Counted from the stretch's first letter, positions 16,093-25,334 are shown. The stretch is 64,000 bases of DNA from Streptomyces griseoloalbus (GCA_014650015.1 BMUD01000009.1:1-64000); one strand, 5' to 3'. Program-made: numbers and translations. Notes: generated by a model from the letters alone, not told the origin.

Positions 16093-17778
16093 ATGAGTCA
16101 TCCGCACCCTGAGCTGAAAACCGCCCCGCCTCTTCCCGAAGGAGGGCTGCGGGTCATCCCCCTGGGCGGCCTGGGTGAGATCGGCCGCAACATGACCGTC
16201 TTCGAGCACGCCGGCAAACTGCTCATCGTCGACTGCGGCGTGCTGTTCCCCGAGGAGACCCAGCCCGGCGTGGATGTGATCCTGCCGGACTTCACCTCGA
16301 TCCGGGACCGGCTGGACGACATCGTGGCCGTGGTGCTCACCCACGGGCACGAGGATCACATCGGCGGTGTGCCGTACCTGCTGCGGGAGCGGTCCGACAT
16401 TCCCGTCGTCGGCTCCAAGCTGACCCTGGCGTTCCTGGAGGCCAAGCTCAAGGAACACGGCATCCGGCCGCGCACGGTGCGGGTGCGGGAGGACGACCGG
16501 CGCAGCTTCGGGCCGTTCGACTGCGAGTTCGTGGCGGTCAACCACTCCATCCCGGACAGTCTCGCGGTCGCGATCCGCACCGGCGCCGGGATGGTGCTGC
16601 ACACCGGCGACTTCAAGATGGACCAGTTCCCCCTCGACGACCGCATCACCGATCTGCGTGCCTTCGCCCGCCTCGGCGAGGAGGGCGTGGACCTGTTCCT
16701 CACCGACTCCACCAACGCCGAAGTACCCGGCTTCACCACCTCCGAGCGTGAGCTGAACCCGGCGATCGAGCAGGTGATGCGCACCGCACCGCGCCGAGTC
16801 ATCGTCTCCAGCTTCGCCAGCCATGTGCACCGCATCCAGCAGGTCCTGGACGCCGCCCACCAACACGGCCGCAAGGTCGCCTTCGTCGGCCGGTCGATGG
16901 TCCGCAACATGGGCATCGCCCGTGACCTGGGCTATCTGAAGGTCCCGTCCGGTCTGGTCGTGAGCACGAAGGAGCTGGAGAAGCTCCCGGACCACAAGGT
17001 CACTCTGGTGTGCACCGGCTCCCAGGGCGAACCGATGGCCGCGCTGTCACGGATGGCCAACCGCGACCACATGATCCGCATCGGCAAGGGCGACACCGTC
17101 CTGCTCGCCAGTTCCCTCATCCCCGGCAACGAGAACGCCATCTACCGGGTGATCAACGGGCTCACCCGCTGGGGCGCCCACGTGGTCCACAAGGGCAACG
17201 CCAAGGTGCACGTCTCCGGGCACGCCAGCGCCGGCGAACTCGTCTACTGCTACAACATCGTCAAACCCCGCAACGTCATGCCCGTCCACGGCGAATGGCG
17301 CCACCTACGGGCCAACGCCGACCTCGCCATCCGCACCGGCGTCGACCCCGAGCGTGTCGTCATCGCCGAGGACGGCGTCGTCGTCGACCTCGTCGACGGG
17401 CGCGCGTCCATCACCGGTAAGGTCCCCGCCGGCAACGTCTACGTGGACGGCATGGAAGTCGGCGGCGCCACCGAAGCGTCCCTCAAGGACCGCCTCACCC
17501 TCGCGGAGGAAGGCGTCGTCACGGTGGTGGCGATCGTCGACGCGGACACCGGCGCCCTCGCCGAGGCCCCCGACTTCCTGGCCCGCGGCTTCGTCCACGA
17601 CGACGCCACCTTCGAGCCGGTCGTTCCCGTCATCGAGAAGACCCTGGCCACCGCGGCCGAGGAAGGCGTCGGGGACGCGCGCCAGCTGGAACAGCTCCTC
17701 GCCCGCGCCGTGGCGAACTGGGCGTTCCGCACCCACCGCCGCAAGCCCCTCATCATCCCCGTCATCATCGACGCCTGA
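16093..17778 (+). CDS. rnj: Ribonuclease J
   Basis: 561 residues, the full family length. Metallo-beta-lactamase motif THGHEDHIGG (H84, H86, D88, H89) binds the catalytic zinc ions; HTGDFKMD and SGHASAGE are further metal/substrate motifs. The beta-CASP segment includes SSFASHVHRIQQ and VCTGSQGEPMAAL, and the C-terminal domain needed for dimerisation is present. The enzyme performs endo- and 5'-3' exoribonuclease steps in RNA decay and rRNA maturation. In Streptomyces the main copy normally follows dapA; here there is no dapA, so this may be a second copy. Confidence 0.9.
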   Translation: MSHPHPELKTAPPLPEGGLRVIPLGGLGEIGRNMTVFEHAGKLLIVDCGVLFPEETQPGVDVILPDFTSIRDRLDDIVAVVLTHGHEDHIGGVPYLLRERSDIPVVGSKLTLAFLEAKLKEHGIRPRTVRVREDDRRSFGPFDCEFVAVNHSIPDSLAVAIRTGAGMVLHTGDFKMDQFPLDDRITDLRAFARLGEEGVDLFLTDSTNAEVPGFTTSERELNPAIEQVMRTAPRRVIVSSFASHVHRIQQVLDAAHQHGRKVAFVGRSMVRNMGIARDLGYLKVPSGLVVSTKELEKLPDHKVTLVCTGSQGEPMAALSRMANRDHMIRIGKGDTVLLASSLIPGNENAIYRVINGLTRWGAHVVHKGNAKVHVSGHASAGELVYCYNIVKPRNVMPVHGEWRHLRANADLAIRTGVDPERVVIAEDGVVVDLVDGRASITGKVPAGNVYVDGMEVGGATEASLKDRLTLAEEGVVTVVAIVDADTGALAEAPDFLARGFVHDDATFEPVVPVIEKTLATAAEEGVGDARQLEQLLARAVANWAFRTHRRKPLIIPVIIDA

Positions 17779-17813
17779 GCCACAGCCCGGCAGCGCGGCC
17801 CCCGGTTCCCTCG

Positions 17814-17836
17814 CGGCCCCGCGAACAGCGGGGCCG
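17814..17836 (+). terminator. Hairpin terminator after rnj
   Basis: Stem CGGCCCCGC (17814-17822) with GCGGGGCCG (17828-17836) and loop GAACA, 35 bases past the RNase J stop. Confidence 0.6.
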
Positions 17837-17909
17837 GGCACGGAAGCCAGCAGCCACCCGAGGTGGCCGGGGTGGCAGCGCACGACACATGACGAGTCAT
17901 CGGAAGGCA

Positions 17910-18305
17910 TCACGACACGAGGGATCCGAGGTGCGGGTGGTAGTGCGTGGGGTTGCCCCGGTGGTCGAAGAGCACGCGGTAGTGCTGGTGGGCGGTCTCG
18001 TGATCGCCTTCCACGGTGGCGGCGGTGCCCAGCGCGCGGTGGGCGAGAGCGAGGACGGAACGGCTCTCCCTCGGGTCGACGAGCGACAGGGCGTACCGCG
18101 CCCGGGCGTGGGCCCCGGCCACGTCACCGCGCAGCGCGCACAGCAGCGCCTCCGTCGCGGCGGCACAGGCCGCGGCATGATCGAGACCGGCCGACGACGC
18201 GACGGCCGCGAGTTCGGCGCAGGCTGTCTGCGCACGGGCCCACCGGCCCTGTTCCAGATAGGCGAGGGCGGCTACCCCGCCGAGGCCGTCCGGCAGCGGC
18301 CCCTG
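17910..18305 (-). pseudogene. C-terminal fragment of a large LuxR-type regulator (TPR region)
   Basis: Minus-strand residues from about LPDGLGGVAALAYLEQGRW through GDVAGAHARARYALSLVD to NPTHYHPHLGSLVS resemble the TPR-like C-terminal region of ATP-binding LuxR-family (LAL) regulators. Homology ceases near 18,300, where the sequence becomes the antisense of a metallo-beta-lactamase gene. The ATPase domain is missing, and the LuxR-type helix-turn-helix normally at the very C-terminus is also not visible. A remnant only. Confidence 0.5.
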
Positions 18306-18636
18306 CGAGGTCCACGAGGCGAACGCCGCCCTCGAGCTGGCACCCGGCCACACCCCCGGCGCCTCGATCATCCACCTGGAGTCCGGGGCCGACCGCGCGA
18401 TCTTCGCCGGCGACCTCCTGCACGGCGCGATCCAGGTGCACGAGCCGCACATCAACAGCTGCTTCGAAGAGGACGAGGAGGGTGCTCGCGCCAGCCGTGC
18501 GCGCATGTTCGCGCACGCCGCGGACAACAACGCCCTCGTGCTCCCGGCGCACCTGCCCGGACACGGTGCCTTCGCGATGCGCCGCCGGGGTTCCGGCTTC
18601 GAGGTGACCGACTGGGCGCCGTTCGCCTGCACCTGA
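18306..18636 (+). pseudogene. C-terminal fragment of an MBL-fold metallohydrolase
   Basis: The plus-strand frame reads LELAPGHTPGASIIHLESG, AIFAGDLLHGAIQVHEPH, then NNALVLPAHLPGHG and ends VTDWAPFACT. APGHTPG, the metal-binding Asp in AGDLLH and the His in PAHLPGHG are the second half of a metallo-beta-lactamase fold. The N-terminal HxHxDH half is missing to the left of the junction. Its stop is followed at 18,654-18,669 by AAGGA and a short ATG frame that stops after 10 codons, a possible relic of the next gene in its operon. Confidence 0.6.
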
Positions 18637-18825
18637 TCCGACCACCCGTCCTTCGAGAAGGAACCCCCATGTCCACCAGTGGACAGCCGCCTGCGATGTG
18701 AACCCGCAGGTCAGGACCCTTTTTCAGCAGGCTCAAGAACAGCCACGCACTCCACGTGCGACGTCATCGGGAACACGTGGACGGCGAGTCTTCCTCGACG
18801 TCTGGACGGGCGCCCGGCCGTCTGC

Positions 18826-18865
18826 TGCTGCAAGCTCCGCGAACAGACGCGCGGAGCTTGCAGCA
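18826..18865. terminator. Perfect 16-bp inverted repeat
   Basis: TGCTGCAAGCTCCGCG (18826-18841) pairs perfectly with 18850-18865 around an 8-base loop. It lies about 190 bases beyond the metallohydrolase fragment and could terminate transcription in either direction. Confidence 0.55.
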
Positions 18866-18942
18866 CCCGAACCCGATCACGCTCGAAGCGACTGAGGTCA
18901 GGAAGTTCCGGGTCGCGGGCGCACCGGCCCCGCGCCGCAACA

Positions 18943-18981
18943 GATCAGGGGCCGCGCAGTATTGCTGCGCGGCCCCTGATC
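18943..18981 (-). terminator. Perfect 17-bp hairpin downstream of the cold-shock gene
   Basis: GATCAGGGGCCGCGCAG (18943-18959) pairs perfectly with 18965-18981; the loop is TATTG. It lies 113 bases past the stop of the minus-strand cold-shock gene and is its probable terminator. It may also stabilise the mRNA 3' end. Confidence 0.65.
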
Positions 18982-19094
18982 CCGTGCACGCCCGGCGCGA
19001 GAGCAGGCGCTCTCGTTCGGGTGGGCGGCAGAACCCGCACGGGCGGAGGCGGTCACCGGGCAGTGTGCGCGCTCCTCCGGGCGGGGCTGCGAGG

Positions 19095-19298
19095 TCAGGC
19101 CGGGGTGATGTTCTCGGCCTGCGGGCCCTTCTGGCCCTGGGTGACGTCGAACGTCACGATCTGGCCCTCCTGGAGCTCACGGAAGCCCGAGGAGTTGATC
19201 GCGGAGTAGTGCGCGAAGACATCCGGGCCGCCGCCGTCCTGGGCGATGAAGCCGAAGCCCTTTTCCGCGTTGAACCACTTCACAGTTCCCGTTGCCAT
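19095..19298 (-). CDS. Cold-shock protein, CspA family
   Basis: 67 residues, a single OB-fold domain. The RNA-binding motifs are intact: [12 protein letters not shown] (RNP1) and DVFAHYSAI (RNP2), ending [13 protein letters not shown]. Acts as an RNA/ssDNA chaperone. The ATG at 19298 has GGAAGG 7 bases upstream. It is preceded by about 170 bases without a gene, room for a leader, and followed by a strong hairpin. Monocistronic. Confidence 0.95.
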   Translation of the reverse strand: MATGTVKWFNAEKGFGFIAQDGGGPDVFAHYSAINSSGFRELQEGQIVTFDVTQGQKGPQAENITPA

Positions 19299-19465
19299 GT
19301 CAATGCCTTCCGGTCGATGAACGCCTCCCACTCCATGTGGCAGGCGGAGGTGATCGCCCTGGTCCCTGCGGCACAGCACAGCAAAACGCCCACACCAAAG
19401 GCGCGGGCGAGGGTGAGCTCCGAACCACGACAGCTGACGCAGACGCTACACGCCCGCACACCGGG

Positions 19466-19801
19466 TCACCATAGGAAACGATCACGCCGCACACAGAAAC
19501 CGTGCGCGCGGTGCCCGCCGACGCGGACGGGCGCCCTGATCTCACGCTGCTGCCGTCGGCTTCGCCGATTCGGCGGCGCGGCGGTATTCGGCGTGTGATG
19601 GCCGCGCCCGTACGCGGCGGCTGGTCGTCCGCGATCAGGACGGGGCCAGCGCACCGGTCGCACCATCATCTGCGCGACGCAGCGGGCAAGCGCCTCGGCG
19701 GCACCACGGGGCAGGTCGGCGACCGCCGCCTCCGGCAACGTGGTGATCATGGCCCGCAGCCGCGCGCCCGGCTCCGGCGACACGGTCCGGCGGACTCTCA
19801 C
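19466..19801 (-). CDS. Hypothetical protein downstream of the SWIM gene
   Basis: 111 residues from a GTG at 19801, 20 bases past the SWIM-gene stop on the same strand. The central part (AMITTLPEAAVADLPRGAA, then EALARCVAQMMVRPVRWPR) looks like real protein; the ends are low-complexity and Arg rich. No family is recognised. It could equally be an untranslated 3' region that happens to stay open. Confidence 0.35.
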   Translation of the reverse strand: MRVRRTVSPEPGARLRAMITTLPEAAVADLPRGAAEALARCVAQMMVRPVRWPRPDRGRPAAAYGRGHHTPNTAAPPNRRSRRQQREIRAPVRVGGHRAHGFCVRRDRFLW

Positions 19802-19821
19802 CTGGTCCTCACCGCCGGCCC

Positions 19822-22335
19822 TCACAGGTCGCCCGGTGTGTCCAGACCGGTCAGGGCGCCCACCGGGTCCGGGTCGGGGGTGCCACGGGGCCACCAGTCG
19901 TCGTGGCCCGGCTCGGACTCGTAGGCGTACCACAGGTTGTCGCGGCCGAGGCGGAGCTGGACATGGCCCCGGGGGTGGGTGAGGCGGTTGCGCCAGGGGC
20001 GGAAGGCGGGGAGGTCTGCGGCGAGGAGGAGGGGGCGGGCGCGGTCGAAGCGGCCGGCCGGCGGGTCCCACGGCTCCTCGAGGACGGCGAGGCCCGTCCG
20101 TCCGCCCTGGCGCCAGGCGGCGACCGCGCGCGCCAGCTCCGCGGGGGTACGGCCGGTGGCGGTGGCGAGCGAGGAGTACAGGGCGCGCGTGGCCGCGGTC
20201 AGGCCCGAGCCGGGGCGGGCGGCGGCGAGACGCACCGCGTCGTGCCACAGGGTGAGCCGGCGGACGGGGTCGCGGCCGGTGGTGAGCAGGGCGTGCGCGC
20301 GGGCGGCGGCGTCGGTGGCCAGCTGGTCCAGCGCGAACGGGTCCGGCCCACCCGGGGACGCGGGGTACACGGGTGGCTGCTCGGGGTGCGGCGGCGGGGG
20401 CAACGGGGCCGGGAGCGGGGGAAGCCCGCGGTCGCGGCGGGCGAGGGCCTCCGCGGCCCGTACGCCGGGCAGAGGCTCCGGTTCCTTTCCCTGGGCGGCG
20501 CGGGCCGCGCGGGCGGCACTGAGCCGGGACAGCGCGTCGATCACCTCGCGCTCGCCGCGTCCGCGCAGCAGGAGCAGCACGAACGGGTCGGCGTCGAGGA
20601 GCCGGGCCGTCTGGTAGCACAGGGCCGCGGCGTGCTTGCAGGGGTGGCCGGAATCGGGGCAGCTGCACCGCGGGGCGAGGTCGCCGGGGCCGGGCAGCAG
20701 CGGGACTCCGCAGTCGGCGAGTGACTGGGGCATCTCCTTGTCCAGCAGTGCCGCGATGTGGCCGGGCCGCTCGGCGGCGGCGTCCAGGAACCTCTCCCAT
20801 TCGGCGTCCCCGAACGTCCGCAGCCGCACCTGCACGCGGTACGGCCGCGGGCGGCTGCCCCGCACATAGGCGAGGACGAGGCCGGGCGTCACGGTGATGG
20901 CGTCGACGTGACCCTGCTCGGCATATCCGCGCCCACGTGCCAGGCGCGCGGCGTCCAGAGCGCCGTCCTCCAGCGCGGTGACCCACGCATGGCCCCACCA
21001 GGTCTCGGTGAGGCCCTCGCCGTCCGAGGCGCGGGGCGGGAACGCGGGGAAGGTGCGGCGGAGGTCGCCGTCCCGGGCGGGGGCGGCCATGGAACGCGGC
21101 GTGGCGTGGGGGGCGTCGGGCGTCGTCGGCGGCGACGCGGGGGTGGGGGCGGTGTCCCGCGCGGGACCGGGTGGGGCCGACGGGGCCGGGGCGGGGGGAG
21201 CGTGGGGCGTGGCGGTGGCTGAGGTCTCGGGGTGGGTGCGGGCGTCGGGGACGGGCTCCCGCTGTGGGGCGTCCGTCGGGGCGGGCATGTGGAAGGCGTC
21301 GGCGAGCGCCGCGCGTACCTCACGCGCACGGTCGTCGGCGGCACGGTCGCCGCGCGTGGTGCGCGGGACGCGAGGGGCGGGCGAGGGTGCGCGCCGTCGC
21401 GGTGTTCCGGCCCGCCCGTGCCGGTCGTCGGCCTCCTCGCGGGCGCGCAGCGCCTCCTGGCGGGCGGACCGCAGAGCGTCCCGCGCGATGTCCCCGGGAC
21501 GCCGGGCCGGGCGGGCCGCGTCGCCCGGCCCCGTGACCGCCCCGGGACCGGAGGACACCGGGCCGGCTGTCGCCGCGTCGGCCCGGCCGTCCTCCGACTC
21601 CGCGCCGTCACCCGCTCTGCCGGCGGACGGCACCTCGTCACCTGCCCGGCCTGCGCCCGCCGTGCCGTCAGGCACCGGCTCACCGGACGCCGCGCCTCCC
21701 CCTGTCGCCGCGTCCGACGCCGCCTCGCCGGACGCGACGTCAGCGCCTGCCCCTTCGTCCGCCGCCCGCCCGCCGGACCGCGCCCCGCCGGACGCCACTT
21801 CACCGACCGTGACGTCGCCGGACGCGACGCCTCCGCCCGCCTCTTCGCCCCAAGCCCGCCCGCCGGACAGCGCCCCGCCGGACGTCACCTCATCGGGTGC
21901 CACCTCGCCGGACACGACGCCTCCGCCCGCCACTTCACCCCATGCCCTCCCGCCGGACCGCACCCCGCCGGATGTCACCTCATCGGGTGCCACCTCGCCG
22001 GACGTCCCCTCGCCGGACAGCGCGTCGTCGAGGCGCACCTCGGCCGCCTCGGACGTCGCGTCCTGCGGGGCGATCCGGTCCGTGCCGTCGGGGTCGCTGC
22101 TGAAGGAGGCAGCGGTACCGGTCGCCGGTTCCGAGGCGCGCCGGGCCCGCACCGCGCGACGCAGGGCCTCGCGGGCCACGTCACCCGGGCGGTGCTCCGG
22201 CGCGGTCGACGACTCGGTGGACGGCGCGGTGGTGGGCGGCTGATCCGGGGTGCCGGGGAGAGCCGGGTCGCGGGTCGCCCGGGCGCGTGCCGCGCGCAGG
22301 GCCTCGCGGGCCTCGTCCGACGGGCGGGGGGTCAT
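19822..22335 (-). CDS. SWIM zinc-finger protein, partner of the SNF2 helicase
   Basis: 837 residues. The SWIM motif CxCx(n)CxH is visible as RCSCPDSGHPCKHAAAL at about residues 550-570; it chelates zinc and is thought to bind DNA or protein. The N-terminal ~420 residues are low complexity. They include three AREALR-type basic helices (residues 8-20, 53-65 and a third further on) and an array of about 30-residue Gly/Ser/Glu repeats (from residue 113). Its ATG overlaps the helicase stop as ATGA, so the two are translationally coupled and probably act together. Confidence 0.85.
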   Translation of the reverse strand: MTPRPSDEAREALRAARARATRDPALPGTPDQPPTTAPSTESSTAPEHRPGDVAREALRRAVRARRASEPATGTAASFSSDPDGTDRIAPQDATSEAAEVRLDDALSGEGTSGEVAPDEVTSGGVRSGGRAWGEVAGGGVVSGEVAPDEVTSGGALSGGRAWGEEAGGGVASGDVTVGEVASGGARSGGRAADEGAGADVASGEAASDAATGGGAASGEPVPDGTAGAGRAGDEVPSAGRAGDGAESEDGRADAATAGPVSSGPGAVTGPGDAARPARRPGDIARDALRSARQEALRAREEADDRHGRAGTPRRRAPSPAPRVPRTTRGDRAADDRAREVRAALADAFHMPAPTDAPQREPVPDARTHPETSATATPHAPPAPAPSAPPGPARDTAPTPASPPTTPDAPHATPRSMAAPARDGDLRRTFPAFPPRASDGEGLTETWWGHAWVTALEDGALDAARLARGRGYAEQGHVDAITVTPGLVLAYVRGSRPRPYRVQVRLRTFGDAEWERFLDAAAERPGHIAALLDKEMPQSLADCGVPLLPGPGDLAPRCSCPDSGHPCKHAAALCYQTARLLDADPFVLLLLRGRGEREVIDALSRLSAARAARAAQGKEPEPLPGVRAAEALARRDRGLPPLPAPLPPPPHPEQPPVYPASPGGPDPFALDQLATDAAARAHALLTTGRDPVRRLTLWHDAVRLAAARPGSGLTAATRALYSSLATATGRTPAELARAVAAWRQGGRTGLAVLEEPWDPPAGRFDRARPLLLAADLPAFRPWRNRLTHPRGHVQLRLGRDNLWYAYESEPGHDDWWPRGTPDPDPVGALTGLDTPGDL

Positions 22336-25334
22336 GCCGGCCTCCGCAGGGACACCAGGTCGGACAGGTCGCGGTCGGACAGTTCCGTGAGGGCCGACTC
22401 GCCGGAGCCGAGGATCGCGTCGGCGAGGGCGCGCTTGGTCGCCAGCATCTCGGCGATACGGTCCTCGACCGTGCCCTCGGTGACGAGGCGGTGGACCTGG
22501 ACGGGCTGGGTCTGGCCGATGCGGTAGGCACGGTCGGTGGCCTGTTCCTCGACCGCGGGGTTCCACCACCGGTCGAAGTGGACGACGTGGCCCGCGCGGG
22601 TGAGGTTGAGGCCGGTGCCTGCGGCCTTCAGGGACAGCACGAGCACCGGGGTCGCCCCGGCTTGGAAGCGGTCCACCATGCGCTCCCGCTCCGGCACCGG
22701 CGTACCGCCGTGGAGGAGGTCGACCGGGACCGCGCGCTCGGCGAGATGCGTGGTGATCAGGCGGGCCATCCCGACGTACTGGGTGAACACGAGGGCCGAG
22801 CCGTCCTCGGCGAGGAGGGTGTCCAGCAGCTCGTCCAGCAGGGCGAGTTTCCCGGAGCGGGCGGCGAGCCGGTCGCCGCCGGCCCGCGTGTGTTCCTCCT
22901 TCAGGTACAGCGCCGGGTGGTTGCAGATCTGCTTCAGCGAGGTCAGCAGTTTCAGCACCAGGCCGCGGCGGCCCATGCCCTGCGCGGTCTCGATGGCCGT
23001 CATCGACTCGCGCACCACCGCCTCGTACAGCGCGGCCTGTTCGCGGGTGAGCGGTACGGGATGGTCCGTCTCGGTCTTGGGAGGCAGTTCGGGGACGATG
23101 CCGGGATCGGACTTCTTGCGCCGCAGCAGGAAGGGGCGCACCAGTCGGGCGAGGCGCCGGGCCGCCTCCTCGTCCTCGCCGGTCTCCACCGCGCGCGCGT
23201 GCCGGGCGCGGAACGACTTCAGGGGGCCGAGGAGTCCCGGGGTCGTCCAGTCCAGGAGGGCCCACAGCTCGGAGAGGTTGTTCTCCACGGGGGTGCCGGT
23301 CAGCGCCACCCGCGCGGGGGCCGGGATCGTGCGCAGGGCCTTCGCCGTCGCGGAGTGGGGGTTCTTGACGTGCTGTGCCTCGTCGGCGACGACCATGCCC
23401 CAGGCGTGCCCGGCCAGGGCCGGCGCGGCGGAGCGCATGGTGCCGTAGGTGGTGAGGACGAAGCCGCCGGTCAGATCGTCCAGGCTGCGGTCGGGGCCGT
23501 GGAAGCGGCGGACGGGGACGCCGGGGGCGAACCGGGTGATCTCCCGCTGCCAGTTGCCGAGCAGGGAGGCCGGGCAGACCACCAGGGTCGGTTCGGTGCG
23601 GGCCCGTTTGAGATGCAGCGCGATGAGGGTGATCGTCTTGCCGAGGCCCATGTCGTCCGCGAGGCAGCCGCCGAGGCCGAGGGAGGTCATGAGGTCGAGC
23701 CAGGCCAGACCCCTGAGTTGGTAGTCGCGCAGGGTGGCGTCGAGGCCGGGCGGCGGTTCGGCGGGCAGGACGCCGGCGGTCAGGCGGGCGTGGAGGGCGG
23801 CGAGGGCTCCGGCCGGGACCACCTCGACCGTCTCGCCGTCGATCTCCGTGCTGCCGGTGAGGGCGACGGACAGCGCGTCGACCGGGTCGAGCAGCCCCAG
23901 GTCCCGTTTGCGGGCCTTGGCGACGAGGGCCGGGTCGACCAGCACCCACTGGTCGCGCAGCCGGACGACCGGACGGTGGGCCTCGGCCAGCGCGTCCATC
24001 TCCGCCTCGGTGAGCGGATCGCCGCCGAGGGCGAGCTGCCAGCCGAACCGCAGCAGGTCCTCGCTCTCGAAGAAGCCGGTGCCGTCGGTCGCGGAGCCGG
24101 GGGCGGGGCGGGCCACCGCCGTGGCGGTCAGGTCCTGCGCGAGGTCCCGGGGCCAGTGCACGGCGACCCCGGCCGCGGCGAGCCGGGTGGCCGCCACGCC
24201 GAGCAGATCGTTCAGCTCGTCCTCGGACAGGGCCAGCACGTCGGGCACGTCCTGGTCGGAGAGCCGGTCCAGGGGTGGCCAGACACGGGCCGCGCGGCGG
24301 ACGGCGAGGGCGGCGTCCACCCGCGCGCGGGGGCCGAAGGCGCTGTCCGCCTCGCCCGCCCACAGGGCCGCCGCGTCGGCCACCAGGGTCGGGTCGGCGA
24401 GACTGTGCACCTGCACGATCGCGGCACCCGCGCCGCGCGCGCCGCTCCCGTCCCCGCCGGCTCCCTCGCCGGCGTCGAAGAGGTCGTACGCCGACAGGTC
24501 GAGGCGGAGCGAGATCCGTACCCCGGCGTCCATGCCGGCGGCGACCTCGGCGGCCCAGTCGTGGGCGTGGGGCAGCCGCTGGGGCTTCCGCGCGGCGAAC
24601 GGCAGTCCCGAGGCGTACGGCGCGGCCGGGGTGCGGGGCAGGGTGTCGGCGACCGCGTCCAGGAAGGCGCGGACCAGCGCTTCCGGCCGGGGCAGCCGGA
24701 TGGGCCCTGGGCCGGGCAGCGGGACGGCGTAACCCTCGTAGGGCAGGGCGGCGGCCACCGCGCGCAGGTGGGCCACGTCGTCCGGGTCGAGCGGGCCGGC
24801 GCGCCACGCGTCGTGGCCGGTGGCGGTCAGGCCGGGCAGCAGCCGGCCGCGGGCCGTGAGCCGCAGTGCGTGCAGGGCGGCGGCGCCCCAGCAGGCGGTG
24901 GCGGGGTGGGCCGCGGGGTCGTGCCGGGCGCGGACCAGCAGCGGCAGTGCCTCGTCGACGGGGAGGGACAGGGCGGGGGTGGTCCGCCGGCGCACTCCGG
25001 CGCCGTGCGGCCGGACGACGGTGAGTCCGGTGCGTCGCGCGGACTCGGGTCCGGCGGCCCCGTCGACCGTGGGTCCGGCCGGACCGTCGGGCTCGGATGC
25101 GGCCGTCATGTCGCGCTCGGGCATGGCCGCCCCGTCGGGCGCGGATCCGGCGTCGAGCGGTCCGAGGCCGCCTTCCCCACCGGGGGCGCCCTCGGGGTCG
25201 TAGAAGGCGATCCGTCCCTCGCGCGGGAGGGACGCGGGCAGGAAGACGGCGGCGAGCCGGACGGGGATGTCCGCCCCGCCCGTGCCGCCGGGTCCGGTCG
25301 TGTCCCGCCCGGCCGTCACGGTCCGCTCGCTCAT
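22332..25334 (-). CDS. SNF2-family DEAD-like helicase (HelZ/RapA-type ATPase)
   Basis: About 1,000 residues. The first ~500 residues are a bacterial SNF2 N-terminal region. The ATPase core follows: LRDYQLRGLAWL (Q-like), DDMGLGKTITLIA (Walker A), VVADEAQHVKNP (DEAQ box), VALTGTPVENNLSELW (motif III region), VFTQYVGMARLI (motif IV), SLKAAGTGLNLT (V) and TDRAYRIGQTQPV (VI). A double-stranded DNA translocase that remodels DNA-protein complexes. The ATG at 25334 is preferred over the GTG at 25346, since GGAGG lies 11 bases before the former and touches the latter. Lead gene of an operon with the SWIM gene. Confidence 0.9.
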   Translation of the reverse strand: MSERTVTAGRDTTGPGGTGGADIPVRLAAVFLPASLPREGRIAFYDPEGAPGGEGGLGPLDAGSAPDGAAMPERDMTAASEPDGPAGPTVDGAAGPESARRTGLTVVRPHGAGVRRRTTPALSLPVDEALPLLVRARHDPAAHPATACWGAAALHALRLTARGRLLPGLTATGHDAWRAGPLDPDDVAHLRAVAAALPYEGYAVPLPGPGPIRLPRPEALVRAFLDAVADTLPRTPAAPYASGLPFAARKPQRLPHAHDWAAEVAAGMDAGVRISLRLDLSAYDLFDAGEGAGGDGSGARGAGAAIVQVHSLADPTLVADAAALWAGEADSAFGPRARVDAALAVRRAARVWPPLDRLSDQDVPDVLALSEDELNDLLGVAATRLAAAGVAVHWPRDLAQDLTATAVARPAPGSATDGTGFFESEDLLRFGWQLALGGDPLTEAEMDALAEAHRPVVRLRDQWVLVDPALVAKARKRDLGLLDPVDALSVALTGSTEIDGETVEVVPAGALAALHARLTAGVLPAEPPPGLDATLRDYQLRGLAWLDLMTSLGLGGCLADDMGLGKTITLIALHLKRARTEPTLVVCPASLLGNWQREITRFAPGVPVRRFHGPDRSLDDLTGGFVLTTYGTMRSAAPALAGHAWGMVVADEAQHVKNPHSATAKALRTIPAPARVALTGTPVENNLSELWALLDWTTPGLLGPLKSFRARHARAVETGEDEEAARRLARLVRPFLLRRKKSDPGIVPELPPKTETDHPVPLTREQAALYEAVVRESMTAIETAQGMGRRGLVLKLLTSLKQICNHPALYLKEEHTRAGGDRLAARSGKLALLDELLDTLLAEDGSALVFTQYVGMARLITTHLAERAVPVDLLHGGTPVPERERMVDRFQAGATPVLVLSLKAAGTGLNLTRAGHVVHFDRWWNPAVEEQATDRAYRIGQTQPVQVHRLVTEGTVEDRIAEMLATKRALADAILGSGESALTELSDRDLSDLVSLRRPA

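Larger units (their letters stand above)
18637..19094. other. Intergenic region with two strong hairpins
   Basis: No convincing gene. Besides the short ATG frame at 18,669 it holds two perfect inverted repeats (18826-18865 and 18943-18981) listed separately. Confidence 0.55.

Noticed and set aside
20380-22330. Possible CRISPR-like array from repeated GC-rich motifs
   Set aside because: The repeats are in-frame coding repeats of ~90 bp with related, not unique, intervals. No spacer structure or cas gene.
19822-24807. A continuous minus-strand open frame of 1,661 codons
   Set aside because: The upstream two thirds is the out-of-frame shadow of the helicase gene (Arg/Pro/Gly-rich, no domains). 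The real SWIM gene starts at 22,335.
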